Shown here: positions 11,754 through 23,798 of the stretch, one piece after another
Layout: every line of letters starts with the position of its first letter
Position numbering within the stretch: position 1 is the stretch's first letter
Assembly (NCBI GenBank): GCA_001931875.2
Contig: MSJH02000810.1
Coordinates: 879,535-943,534, forward strand
Direction of reading: 5' to 3'
Source: Byssochlamys sp. IMV 00236
Lineage: Eukaryota; Ascomycota; Eurotiomycetes; Eurotiales; Thermoascaceae
DNA: 64,000 nucleotides
Translations under genes and position numbers: made by a program
Notes under the pieces: model-generated
The model's input: the letters and a program-made list of their open reading frames with translations, nothing else
The model's database searches: none
Told to the model about the DNA's origin: nothing

Positions 11754-13633
11754 GCCCAGCTAATCGTGACCTGGAGAGATGGCATCGACCCACTAGGAGG
11801 ATCAGACATGGGAGGGGATATAGAAGGGGAACGGGATGGAAAGGGAAAGGCGAAGGGGAGGGAAAAGAGCGAGAGGTGTGTTTTTTGATAAAGACGGGGC
11901 GCTGCAAGAAGGACGATGGAGGTAAGTATGACAAAGAAGCGATAGAGGCATAGATAAAGCCAAGTCGTCGAACTGTTTTTATCAGGGCGGAGGAGACATC
12001 GGGAATGATAAGAACTTCCCACTAGCCAGCAGCTTGCGGGGATGCTCGATCGAATTGGCGCTCGAGGATTTCGCCGATCCATCCGCTCCCACCGTTTGGG
12101 ATGATATTTGACTTGACTTGACTTGCTTGACACTTGACTTGGACGATCGTCTAGGATGATGGATTCCTAGTTCTTGTTCAGTCACTGTCGCTGGATGGCA
12201 GTTGGGAGGAGCGAAAGACGGGCAGGGCAACACTCCCTTGTAATGGCGCTTGTCTCTCCGGCTGTTCTCCCGTCCAATGGTCTGCCTGCTGATTCAAGAG
12301 GCGTTCTGATTGAAAGCGAGAGCTAACAGCTAATACTTGATGGCCAGTCCCAGCTGACGTGGATGGGACTCTGGGGAACAAGCTGATCTCAACTGTCAAT
12401 CAATCCGTCAGATCACTCAACAGAGATCGAGATCTTGCTCTGTGGCAAGCAGATGCATCTCCAGCACACCAGATGCAAATTATCCCAGATGGAACACACT
12501 CGAGGAGGCTGATAAGTAAGTAAGTATCGGACCGACCAGAGATAAGCCCGTACTTTCTCTCTGCGACCTCCCTGCAAGGTTGATAACAGAACCATTCGAG
12601 TGATGCTCTACACAAATATTTAAATAGTGTTTGGTTATATTACTGATCATCATATGCTGATCTACTGTCCCGTTCTTCGTCTCTTCAAAGTCATAAAAGT
12701 TCTACGCTTTCTACATCACCTGTCTAACTACATAGCTCTTGCCACGGGTAAGTCACTCCCGCCCGCGATCTACAGAGTGGTATAAGTAGGTAAGTAACAT
12801 CCCCCGCAACGCACTGACAGATCGCTTTTTCAACCCCTCTCTTGTCAATCCCAATCCTTGTCTCTTGCCTCTTCCCTCTACTTCCCGGTCACATGCTCTC
12901 TGTATTTCCCTTTTCAGATGCGACAATGGCAAATTTCTCCTCGCGAAGAACACCTCCGCACCGGTTTGGCCTTTTGTCCTCTCTACTACTACTACTATTA
13001 CTATTACCTACATAAAACGCCCTTTCCCCCTAAACAAGCACCAGGTAAGAGCCATGTGATCGACACGTCAGGGACAATGCTTGCAGTGCCTTACAGCGCT
13101 TGGGGAGAAAACTATGGCCGATTGGTATCGTTCTGCCGTTCTGTTCCCCGAAGATGCGTAAAGATTCTCACTAGTCTACGTGGTTTGACGCAGGATACGG
13201 GGCATCACGAGGTCCGCGATGGTCTCGACCGCCGTTCCAAAGAGGCGGACGCTACGGCTATTGGAGGATACAGATGGACGCAGTCCCCTCAATCGAGTCG
13301 TTCGTCAAGCTGGAAGCTCTACGTCCGTATTTGAACCTATACGGGTTCCAGGCCAAGCTTTTACCGGCTTTCTGGCTCTATACATGCTGCAGCAAGCGCG
13401 CACTCTAGCCACAGCGTTGTCCGGAAGCTAACCTCCACCGCCGCTCAAACTAGACGGTACCAATATCTGGGAAAAGGAAAGCGTCTCTCATTTTGGGGAC
13501 TTCTCTGCTACTAGCTAACATGTCAACGATAACTAGCGCCTTTGGACATCACGCATTCTGCAGCTGTTACAAGTCCCTGGAACACCGATACCGGTCATCA
13601 CAACGTGAAGTCTCTCAGTGCCATAGTCACCCA
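11754..13633. other. Intergenic: upstream region of the Zn2Cys6 gene
   Basis: About 1.9 kb between two minus-strand genes, so it holds the regulator's promoter and leader plus the 3' region of glutamate decarboxylase. A tandem TTGAC-type repeat lies near 12108-12141 and a TAC/ATT microsatellite near 12985-13010. No gene is supported. Confidence 0.5.
12108..12141. repeat. Short tandem repeat of (C)TTGA units
   Basis: Four near-perfect TTGAC units followed by two more after a small break, read directly in the sequence. It lies about 360-390 bp upstream of the Zn2Cys6 start codon. It could be chance slippage or a cluster of factor sites; nothing decides between them. Confidence 0.6.
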
Positions 13634-15562
13634 CTAGCATACTGATTTATGGATACCTTTTGCCATAGGATGCTTGCCCGGCTTCCGTTCATGGCTCTTT
13701 TGTCGCTTCTTGCCGTCACCTGATCTCTCCAGGGACGTCGGTCCGGTCTGCAACTGGGCTAGGTCAACTGCATCAGACTCCATCAGCCTCTCAGTCACGG
13801 CAACAATATCACTGATAAGTCTGTCGACAAGGTCTGCACTCATCGATTCTCGCACGACGATGCGGAGGATCTCGATATTGTCCGTCTTCGGTGGTAGAGG
13901 GTAGTCTAATCAAGTAAATGGTCAGCAGTCAGTCACAGCAATAACCCTTGGGGCTCAAGAGATGAGACCCTGCACATACTTGGAATGATGTACTGCTTTG
14001 CTCTCAGGAGAAGGCTGATGCTCTCTTGCTTAACATGCGGGTACTCCTTCTGGAAATCATCCGACAGCCGGAAAGAAACCACGGGCAAGCCGGGTTTGTA
14101 ATCGGCAGAACTCTCTCCATGCGTAGGAAGGACGGCTTCTGTAACTCCGCGGAACGCAGTCTTGCGATGGATCCCGCTGACACAGGTGAACCATCCGGTC
14201 CGCTCCAGTGCCTTGCTCAGAAGGCGTGCGTTAGCCAGGCAGTTCTCCATGATCTCCCGGTACCCGTTGAATCCAAGGTGTACCAGGTTGTAATATTGCC
14301 CGATCACCTGCGCTCCGGGACGCGAGAAATTGAGCGTATAGGTTTCTTCAGTGCCTCCCAGGTAGTGCAGCTCGAAGATCAGATCCTGGGGCAGGTATGA
14401 CCTGTCACGCCAGATAATCCATCCGATTCCCGCATAGACAAGGCCATACTTATGACCAGATGTGTTGATGGATTTGACACGAGGTAATTCAAAGTTCCTG
14501 ACAAGGTCAGAAACATCCCGCCACAGAACGAATAAAGGGAATTACCATTTCGCACCGGCGCCAGCGTGGGTGAATGGCGCGATGAATCCTCCACTAGCCC
14601 CGTCCACATGAATAGGGATAGAGTGCCCAGTCTCCGCTTCATACTCGTCCAGAATCTTAGACACCTCCTCCACTGGCTCGTAGTGTCCAGTGTAGGTACT
14701 TCCCAGGATGACAAAGACACCGATTGTGTTCTCATCAATGTTCTTTCTCACAAGCTCTGGATCGAGTCTGAATTCGCTCTTCTCAGACACGTCTAGGATC
14801 CTCGCCTCGACATCAAAGTAGCGAGCGAACTTCTCAAGGGCCACCTGAGCATTTGCGCCCATGAGAATGTTTGGCTTGGACGCATCCTTGCCCTGTTCCT
14901 TCCGCTTGTGCTGCCAGTTGCGCTTCATCGCGAGGCCTCCTAAGTGGATGGCTTCTGAGGAGCCCACTGTAGCTGACCCAATGGCTTTCTCGCCTGGCTG
15001 AGCTCCCCAGAGATCAGCTATCATCGACACGCAACGAGCGTGCATTGTCATCAAAGCGGGATATTCATCCGCATCCGACAGATTCTTCGAAATGTTCTCC
15101 GCCATGAGAGCATTCGCATCGCGTTCCATGTAAGTGCCAACGAAGCTACATATTGACGAAACAAGTTAGCTAGTTACCCCATCCATCGTATATTATCCAC
15201 ATCCACAGGCGCATTGCCCACCTTGCGAGGTTCAGATTAGGCCTTCCGTCCAGATCCAATTCATCCTCCAGAATCTGACGCACAGCCGCCGCTGGCGCTC
15301 CTTTACGAGGGATCTTGAACTTGGGGATTTCCTCTTTGCTCGCATAACGAGTTGAGTAAGGCGTCACGCAGGACACTGCATTTTCCGTATGAATATTCTT
15401 TTTCCAGCTCTTCTCCGGATCCTGCCGGAGCTCCTTGATGATTGCATCCGAATCAATCTATCCTCACGCGGTGATTAGCCTCCAATAAATACCTCCCCTA
15501 ACTTCCACCAGCAGGTAATCAAGCACGTAGAATATACAACTCACATGATGTGACAACGACAT
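13634..15562 (-). CDS. GAD1: Glutamate decarboxylase (PLP enzyme, GABA synthesis)
   Basis: Five exons: 15562-15545, 15457-15222, 15145-14546, 14497-13980 and 13905-13634 (introns 87, 76, 48 and 74 nt); 547 residues. It converts L-glutamate to 4-aminobutyrate in the cytosol, feeding the GABA shunt. Diagnostic parts are NLNLASFVGTYME near 80-92, the GSATVGSSEAIHLGG block, HVDGASGGF with the PLP-pairing Asp266, and TSGHKYG with the Schiff-base Lys301. It ends in a basic tail (KKRQKSHERKPGKHP) finishing KGIHKSVC, a common ending in this family. The first exon codes only six residues (MSLSHH); it was chosen because its donor GTGAGT joins the second exon in frame and no other ATG is near. Three GATAAG repeats sit just upstream. 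Confidence 0.95.
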
Positions 15563-16519
15563 TGTTAACGTTTTTTTCAATCCCAAGTAAGATAGATAAG
15601 GTAGATAAGGTAGATAAGGTAGTTAGTTAAATTCACCAGGGGATCTGGACCAGGGTTATTTACCCAAGCTTCAACTACCCTTTAAATACCACCGAAATGA
15701 GGTCATGACGGGGAGGGGAGAAAATTTAGGTAATTATTCCAAAACGTAATCCCTGTCAACGACAGTCCCTGGATCGTACGACAACTAGGTACCTACCTAA
15801 TCACAGCAAACAACCTAGTGAGAAAAACCCCCGCAAGACAGGATAAGATCGATCCTCACTTACGCGTCCCCCAACCCTTTTCCCTGTCCTCTAATAAATG
15901 CAATAAAAACAGGGACCGTCCCACCTAAAACCCGGATTATGTATCATTTTTTTGTTTTTCTTTCTTTCTTTCTTTCTGTTAATAATCTGGACACATTCAC
16001 GGGCGCTCAGATCCGGGTGATCTGACAAGGGTGACGTAGAAGTAACTAACTAGAGCATATTACTTAATTCGGTAATGGATGACTTGGAAAGCTCCGAGTC
16101 GGCTACGTCATGCCGCCGCCAACACTTGAGTTAGATAGTTCGGGTCAGGTCAGGTGATTGTGAGAGCCCTATTTGGTTATAGGTATTTATATATAGATAG
16201 ATTCTTGCCCTAACTGTCTCGTAGATGCAGGGGGTTGTAGTAATAATAAGCCCTAGTTTTTGGATTAGATTACTTCTAGGGTATACTGTAACTAGTTGTT
16301 TTCAGGACGGAAGGGATAATAATGATAAATTCTGATTGTGTTGGGAATGGTACTTAGTGGTTTGTCTATACAATCATCCTAGTCTTGGACGTTCATGAAC
16401 ATTCATACCATAGTTAATTGATGACAGCAGGAGGGTAGCTAGCATACTATATGGGTTGCCTCTACAAAATTGCATCGAAGATAAACATATCTCATGACGT
16501 TAACGAAGCCCACAGTGGC
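15563..16519. other. Intergenic: glutamate decarboxylase promoter region
   Basis: Nearly 1 kb between two minus-strand genes. Besides the GATAAG repeats it contains a TTTC microsatellite near 15957-15977 and AT-rich sequence at 16180-16500. No gene is seen. Confidence 0.5.
15592..15622. promoter_or_regulatory. Three tandem 9-bp repeats containing GATAAG
   Basis: The unit GTAGATAAG is repeated about three times in a row, 30-60 bp upstream of the glutamate decarboxylase ATG. GATAAG is the core bound by fungal GATA factors such as AreA. The position suggests either a leader element or a promoter-proximal site. The function is inferred from motif and position only. Confidence 0.45.
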
Positions 16520-19500
16520 TTACTCCTTCTCCGCGTATTCCAGAACAACACTTTTCGGTTCAACGTACTTCCCCAGAGGCTTATACGGGATATCGTGATA
16601 TCCAAAGGCACCGGGCCCACCGATCTCTAGCCCCTTAGGAGTGTCTGTCCACCTAGGCGAGCAAGTAATGCCCAGTACGGTGACCATCACTCCGTACCGG
16701 AACTCAGGCACCCCGAGGGCTCGTCCAGACTGGGTGTCCAGCACCGAAATCAGATCCGGGACAGTAGCCACGTACGTCTCTGTGCCATCATCTGCGACAT
16801 GTTTGGCGTAAATGTTTTCATTCTTGAACGGTATTTTGAGAACACCTCCAGTTGCTACGGCTGGAGTCGATGTCGAAACGTCTTCTTGTTCACCGCTCTG
16901 CACTTGCTGGATGGTTATCTCGCCGTAAGAATGGCCCTTGAAAAGACGCCTCTCGACAGAGACGATCTTGCCCCGGAACAGGATCTTGGCCGCTTCAGGG
17001 CCGCCACATTCATCGATCATCTGCTCCGCGACAGTACTGACGGTATTAGTGGCTGCTGCGCGGGCAATGGTGCGACCGATGCGCCATGCGAGGGAGACGG
17101 TGTTCAGGACGCTATAGTTGATGATGCTATGTTTGCTCGTCGGTTTAGCGGCCTTCCCGACTCGGGAGCCCATTTCTGCACATGCAGCCCGAAGAGCGCG
17201 ATCAACGATCTCATCGTTAGTGGTCTTTGTCATAAGAATAGTCTTTCCATCCCCGGAAGCGAGTGCGCATGGCACCAGCGGATTCTTCTCATAGATGCAG
17301 ATAGTGGTTTGCCAGTATGTTGGATAAGCGCGGCCTAGATTAATCATTGTAAGCTTAGGTCCACGTCGTTTTGAATCACAAAATATGTTGAGACGAGGAC
17401 AGAACATACCCATGAAGTCTGCATCAACAACCGGGCAACCATGGTTCTTTGTAGAACTAAGTGCCAACGCTTGCAATCCGTTCGCGCCACCGATCTCAAG
17501 ATCCATAAAAGCGTCGATCTTCTTGTGGCCAAGATATTCCATCAACTCAAGGACAGCTTGCTCTGTCTCGTCGTTGGCCAACCGCTCAACGGAAACTGCA
17601 GGTGATCCCATATGGCCACCCCCTAACTAGTATTAGCAAGAACTGGTAAAATCGCATTGATGGTAGGGAATGACGGTTAACTCACAGTAAACAACAGCAT
17701 CATCCTCCAATGCAGTCGCGTCGATCACACGGATAGTATAGCCTTGACGGATCTGGTCTCTGATCCGGATGTATTCGCCGAACGGAGAACCTCCACCAGC
17801 ACATCCAAGAACATAACACCCATCTGCCAGCCAAGCAACGTCCGTCTCAGAGATTATCCACTCGTGTTTGCCGGTCTCCGGGTTTTTGACTACCTTTGGC
17901 CGATACGAATCGATGTCCACAGTGGGCATCTCACCTTCTTCCTGGGAAGATTTGGTTTTCTCGCCCTCGTTGTAGATCTCTTCCTCTCCATCCTCTTCCT
18001 CTTCTGCTGAAACACCATTTGCTAGCGGTAAGCTCTCCGGTGACAGTTCACCAACTGCACGAGCAATAACGCGCATTTGATTGGCTACATACTGCAGGGG
18101 TATGGCATCGACTTCCGCAACGTATACAGTTTCTCTGAGAGCGCCAGCAGCAACAGCACGTTCGATGGCGGTTGCTTTCGCCTGCTCCACAATTTCTTTG
18201 GCTGACTGTTCTGCAGTGTTTTGAATCGAGTCGACAGTACCCCCGACCTTCGATATAGCCGCGCCAACGGCGTTTGCTACTGAATGGAACGGAGGGCAGA
18301 CCACCTTGGATACGCCTTCCAATTCAGTGGGCGAGATAACAGAGCCACCTCCCACAAGAAGAACAGGCAGGGGAGCAGGTGATGTCTTCATAAGATCAAT
18401 TACGCCTTCGAGCATTTGCTTCATTTTCGCTTGTGCCGTAGCAACTGTCGACTTTGATAGGTGGCTGACTAGTTCTGGGTTCCCGATCTTCTCTCCCGCT
18501 GCGACTGCAATGTCTGTGGCAGTCAAGGTATCGCCTCCAAACACGGTCGCCTTAGTGTCGAGGTAATGTCCCACTGAGTCCGGTCCGACGCTGACCTGCT
18601 CTCCATCGATACGTACGATAGAACCACCCCCCAGGCCAATCGACTCGATATGCGGCATTCCAAAGTTTATCTTCACGCCTGCTACTGTAACGTAGGCTGA
18701 CGCTTGACGTGGAAATCCGGAGGGCAAGAGCACCCCTACATCAGTTGTTGTGCCTCCTATGTCTACCACAATGGTTGCGGTTCGCTCCGACTTATCGTCT
18801 GAACCTTGAAGGCCTAAATAGGCAGCTCCTCGCATGGAGTTTGTTGGTCCAGAGGAGAATGTCCGAATAGGCAGTCGAGCAGCAGCGGGAGCGTCGATCA
18901 GGGTGCCATCGTTCTGGGTCAGATAGAGGGCACATTTGAGATCCAACCGCTTCATAGCTGCACGGAAACCGCGAATTGTTCGTCTGGCGAACTTGAGGAT
19001 CGATGCATTTAGAATTGAAGCGTTCTCCCGCTCCAGAAAGCCAATCTGGGAGACCTCTGAGGAGCACACAACATCGACTCCGGGAAGCTCGCGGAGCACA
19101 ATCTTGCGAACCTGGTCTTCTTGATGGAAGTGTTCGTCGATGGGTGAAAAGACTCCGGATATGACAACAGCGCCGATGCCCTTTTCCTTAATAACGGCAC
19201 ACTGCTGTACAACCTGCTCTTCAACTATCGGTGCTTCCTGCGACCCGTCGATATGCAAACCGCCGTCCACGAAGCCGTAATGACCATTCATAATCTTTTT
19301 CAAGGCTGGCGGAAAGTCCGAAAACGGCGGAACTTCCTTAGTGAAAGATTTTGATAGCCTAATGATGGCGACCTTGGACAGTCTGCGTACATCATGCTCG
19401 ACGATCGCGTTGATGAAGTGGGTAGTTCCGATAGTAAGACATGCAACCTGATCCCTTGGGACCTTTGACTCCTCCAACACGCTTCTCACTGCGGTTTCTA

Positions 19501-19657
19501 TTCCATCTGTGACGTTGGGACTCGTGGTCGGAGTCTTCTTCAGCGCGATAACCCCGCGATTAGGCGCATTTGAGGCACGGGTATCGAGAATCACCGAGTC
19601 TGTGTTTGTGCCTCCAACATCAACACCTATGCGATAGAAGGCCTGCGGCGTAGCCAT
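16520..19657 (-). CDS. Hydantoinase/oxoprolinase-DUF917 fusion protein
   Basis: Three exons: 19657-17686, 17622-17410 and 17334-16520; 999 residues. The N-terminal half is a HyuA-type ATP-dependent hydantoinase/oxoprolinase (Hydant_A_N then Hydantoinase_A). It shows the nucleotide-binding loops DVGGTNTDSVIL near 13 and DIGGTTTDVGVL near 300, IGTTHFINAIVE, and a GLGGGSIVRIDG loop. An acidic linker (EEEEDGEEE, about 560-570) leads to a DUF917 domain (S-methyl-thiohydantoin-desulfurase-like) from about 600 (LADGCYVLGCAGGGSPFG) through WGGHMGSPAVS at the first splice to the end. The family opens or modifies cyclic amides such as hydantoins, so this is probably a cytosolic catabolic enzyme; the substrate is unknown. 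The second intron (17335-17409, 75 nt) is in frame and lacks a stop, but removing it restores DFMGRAYPTYWQTT. It is divergent from an NCS1 permease, which fits uptake plus breakdown of the same compound. Confidence 0.92.
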
Positions 19658-21073
19658 GTTTCTTCCACTTTCTCTGATTCACGATACAGGCTATCGATAG
19701 GAAGCAGTCGTGATGTTCAATCTTGGAGGTGAGAAGGTTGCAGAGCATTTATACACTCCGCAGTGGACTTTCGGAGATTTGCGTCTCTGAGGCATCCCGC
19801 ACGATTTCCAATCTCGCATCATGATCCGATAACGACATCGCTACAACTAAGTGGAGCGTTACCCCGTTCGGACTCGTATGGCAAAAGACGGACTTGTCTG
19901 CACTGTGGAATTGGGGGGTGTAGACTAAAGACCCCTCTCCGTTTGATCGGCCAAGCGACATGGCCGAAAGATAAGATGATCCAGGAACTTCCAACTAGAA
20001 CGCTTGACTACTGGATGTCAGAAAGTCTCGCGGAAGTCGTCCGGAGTCAACAACGTCCACCAATCACGTGGCCGATTCTCCGAACAACACCGACAGACGT
20101 ACACGGAGATTCCTCTTGCCCCCATTTCTTCGACGAAGCCCAACCTCCGTGACAGATGGTTTATTATTCTTCGATTAGGTAAATCCCTTTTGTCACCTCT
20201 GGTCTTGCAAGTTGCGATATCTTATACACGATAGCAAGCACTGGCGTCCGGTCCACGCAGAGGCATGCGATGAAGAAACTGAACGTTAACCTTAGCGTCT
20301 TGATACTTAGCAAGTTAGCATACACAGCAGTGGGTCTGGCCTTTTACCAAGCGTGAGATGAACAGGCATTCCTATCGCGGTGATTTCTCATTGGAAACAA
20401 CTAATAGTTCCCTTAAGACGCTCGAGAACGCTTGTCTAGCTGCATGATAGACGCCGCGCCAGTGCTCATAGCATCGGTTCTCATGCCGCAATCCCGTTTT
20501 CTGGCCGAGACCAATCCAGGCGAAAGATGGCAATCAGGCGCACGGATATACCAGTGCACTTCTCGGCTCTATTTGGGTGCCCTGAGCCGTGAGGGGGAGC
20601 CTGGGGTAGCGCATACTCGTAGCCGGACAAAGAGGCGTTCGATCGCAACGACTCATTTAAGCTCACTCTTTCTTATCTTCTATTACTTGCTAGCAAGGAC
20701 CATCCGGAATGATAGTTAAAGGACCTAATATATTTCTGGATGCTGAATATCGATTCCGCAGAGAACCCCTGTCGAGCAGCCCCTAGTGGGCTCTGCAGAA
20801 GCCATATCTGATAAGCATTGTCCTCGGAATTTCTTATCAGGATTTTAGTCTTGCCTATCTTGCCCCAGTGGCTGTTAGACGACCGCCCATTGACATTGTA
20901 GAACTTATATACCTTGCCTATGGCGCCCTACCTCTTGCGCATGCCGACTGCCCTTGAGTATGCTATTGCGGTTTCAACACAACGAGCCTTTCGAAACATT
21001 TGGCATGCCTACTCCTTCCGTCTCTCAGAACTGGACCTACTAGTTCTACGATCTTACGACTACTACATAAGCA
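19658..21073. promoter_or_regulatory. Shared divergent promoter region of hydantoinase-DUF917 and NCS1 permease
   Basis: 1.4 kb between two head-to-head starts with no convincing gene inside. GATA-type sites occur at 19969-19975, 20672-20678, 20809-20815 and 20833-20839. About four would be expected by chance in this length, so only the inverted pair at 20808-20840 stands out. A TATA-like TTATATA lies near 20905-20912, about 165 bp upstream of the permease ATG. Confidence 0.55.
20808..20840. promoter_or_regulatory. Inverted pair of CTGATAAG sites (candidate GATA-factor site)
   Basis: CTGATAAG at 20808-20815 and its exact reverse complement CTTATCAG at 20833-20840, with 17 bp between, about 235 bp upstream of the permease start. 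Fungal nitrogen regulators of the AreA/Nit-2 class bind GATA cores and often use paired sites. Control by nitrogen state is inferred. Confidence 0.4.
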
Positions 21074-22796
21074 ATGTTCTCCTGGTATCGACTCGTCGAC
21101 GTGCTGGCTGTCCCGACCACGAAGGAGACGACATCTTCCGTCTGGATCAACGATGATATCCGTCCTTTACCGCCATACCGGCGAACTTGGGGGAAATATG
21201 CATATATATCGTTCTGGGCTATCAACAATCTCTGCCTAAGCAATTGGCAGGTCGGCGCTTCTCTAGTTGCCGCCGGCTTGTCGGTTTGGCAAACTATGGT
21301 TGCGATCATTGTCGGAAAGATCATCATATCCTTGGTCGCTGTATTTAACGGCTATGTTGGGGCAGACTGGCACATTGGATTTCCTGTGTTTTCAAGGAAT
21401 GGTATGTTTTCAGATGGTGTTCGGGTTTATCATACTGCCCACATACTAACGCATATCAGTATGGGGCATTTACGGCTCATATCTCATGCTTTTGCAGCGT
21501 ATACTGCTCTCTCTTGTCTGGCTTGCTGTTCAGAGCTGGACGGGAGGATTATGCGTGACGGCCATCCTGGCATCGATATTCTCGGGATTCCAACACTTGG
21601 ATAACGTCTTTCCCGAGTCAAGCCATTTGACCACCAAGCAATTTATAGGATGGATCCTCTATAACGTCATCAGTATCCCGATCATGTACATACCGCCAGA
21701 AAAGACTAAGAGATTACTCGCGGCTATGAACGCCGTATCTTTTTTTACCCTTCTGGGAATAATGATTTGGGCCCTTTCTGCTGCCAACGGGGCTGGTCCG
21801 CTCCTCTCTCGGCCTTCGACTCTAAACGGGTCCACTGAGCTTGGATGGTCCATCGTCAGTGGTATCACATCGGTAATCGGGAGTATTGCGGTCGGCCTGA
21901 CCAACCAAGCAGATTATTCTCGCTTCGCTCGAAGGCCAGGCGATCAGGTGTTCGGTCAATGGTTTTCTATTATACTGTTTGGTACCGTCATGCCGCTTTT
22001 TGGTTGCCTGGCATCGTCTGCCACGATGGGAATCTACGGTGAAGCCCTCTGGAACCCACCAGAAATCGCCCTCCAGTGGCTAGATACCGATTACAATGCA
22101 AAATCTCGAGCAGGAGCCTTCTTTGCAGGAGTGGGCCTTGTCATCTGCCAGCTAGCCATCAACACGGTTGATAATGCATTCTCGACCGGAATGGACATGA
22201 GCGCCCTGTTTCCCAAATTTATCAACATCCGCCGTGGTGCATATATTGGTCTCATCATCTCAATCGCCCTGTGTCCTTGGGAGCTGCTCGCGAGCGCTGC
22301 GACATTCATCCAGGTTTTATCTGCCTATTCTGTATTCCTTGGTCCCATGTGTGGGATCATGATTACGGATTACTGGATCATCAGGTCTCGACGGATCAAA
22401 CTGAGTGACCTTTACGACCCTCGACCCCAGGGTATATATTACTACCTCTACGGTATCAATTGGCGTTCATTTGCTGCCTGGGTGGTCGGGTTCATTCCGC
22501 TGCTGCCGGGATTCGTACATGCAGTTAATCCAAAGATCACTGTTCCAGTTGGATGCACGAGACTCTATGACCTTGCCTTCCCGCTCGGGTTCGTTATCAG
22601 TGCCGTTTTGTACGTGGCTATAAGTAAGATATGGCCGCCTATGGGACTCGGCGAGGTCGATGAGTCTGATTACTATGGGACGTTCACTACTGAGGAAGCA
22701 ACGCGACTAGGCGTTGGTCCTAGGGACGAGATAGAAGGAGTGGAAGTTTTCAGAGCCTCTAAGGAGGTTAATAGTGATGTGCAAATGAAGTCTTGA
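21074..22796 (+). CDS. NCS1 family permease (nucleobase/hydantoin/vitamin type, Fur-like)
   Basis: Two exons, 21074-21401 and 21460-22796; the 58-nt intron has a perfect TACTAAC branch site at 21444-21450. 554 residues with about 12 hydrophobic segments. Family marks are WINDDIRPLPPYRRTWG at 24-40 ahead of the first helix, NNLCLSNWQVGASLVAAGLS, the TNQADYSRF motif in the middle (257-265), and TGMDMSALFPKFINIRRG followed by FLGPMCGIMITDYWIIR. It should be a plasma-membrane proton symporter for a purine, pyrimidine, hydantoin or related ring; the substrate cannot be fixed from sequence. The C-terminal cytosolic tail is acidic, as in related transporters where tails control endocytosis. Its head-to-head position with the hydantoinase-DUF917 gene suggests a shared substrate. 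Confidence 0.93.
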
Positions 22797-23798
22797 CCTT
22801 TTGATGTACTCGAACTTTGTGCGCGATATTTGTTATATCAACTCATTTCAATCATTGGTACCTTCGGATTTTCTCGTCGTCTTGTTTTATGTACTGTATA
22901 TCCCGAGTAATACACCTGCATAGGTAGCCAGACAATATAGCGTCTATATCGGGGTATCTTGCCTACGTTAGTCCCAGGTTTCACGGGTACGTCGGGTCCA
23001 TGCCAACAAAGAACCACATAGAATGCAGGGCGTTCAAATCAATATTGGGTATAACTTACACTTTGCAGGGGTATCCAAGGAATCATAGTTGTGGTTTTGC
23101 CAACATGGAGTTGCTGTTGTTAAGGGTTGGTCTTCGCCGATCGGCTCTGCTTTCTATACTCTTGTGTTGTTTAGAGCGGCTTCACGAGCCCTTTATCAGG
23201 AATTTTATGCAGTGCTTATCTTCATCTACATACATTCGTGAGCGATTTTTGAGTTGAGGATGAGGACTACATTTTGACTGTTTGCTTATAACCGCTTTTG
23301 CGGTGTATTATCTCTTTGTTCTGCAATAGGGAAGGGCGTGACACAACTCCGAGGACGGCTCGAGTGTTTCGCGTGGGAATCATCGAAGATCAGGAGCCCC
23401 AATGGTACCCATGGTAACTGGCTATCTCTGCAAATGCATGCGTACCTCTTTGCTCGCCCTTTTCTCATTGTTGTTTGCTTCTGCTTGTTGGCATCTTTGC
23501 AAGTAGGGAACATCCGGCAAATTGAGGACGAACATAAGACACTTATGCACACTAAGGTACGCTCTATAGACGCGCATCCTTTTGTTTTGTTTTTGTTTTT
23601 TTGTGAAAAATTTTCTGCTTATTGGTGTACTAACCCTTCTATAGCCTCCGTACTCAAGCATTGATCAGATAAAGCTCATTGCAGGAGAAACGAAAGAGAC
23701 ACCTTCATCCTCATCTCTGAACCACACCCTCTATTTCTCCTTACACCAATCCTAGGTTAAACACGTTCTAGCAGAACAAACTGCACTCACTCATCAAT
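22797..23798. other. Intergenic between permease and lipocalin-like gene
   Basis: 1 kb holding the permease 3' region and the promoter of the next plus-strand gene. No gene or clear repeat is seen. The stretch from 23580 to 23610 is T-rich. Confidence 0.5.

Noticed and set aside
11241..11763. Plus-strand frames of 158 and 130 residues with Phe/Leu runs
   Set aside because: They are antisense to the zinc-cluster exons and cross the T-rich intron of the minus-strand regulator.
12858..13334. 158-residue plus-strand frame with a Tyr run
   Set aside because: The Tyr run is a TAC/TAT microsatellite and the rest resembles no protein; it lies in an upstream region.
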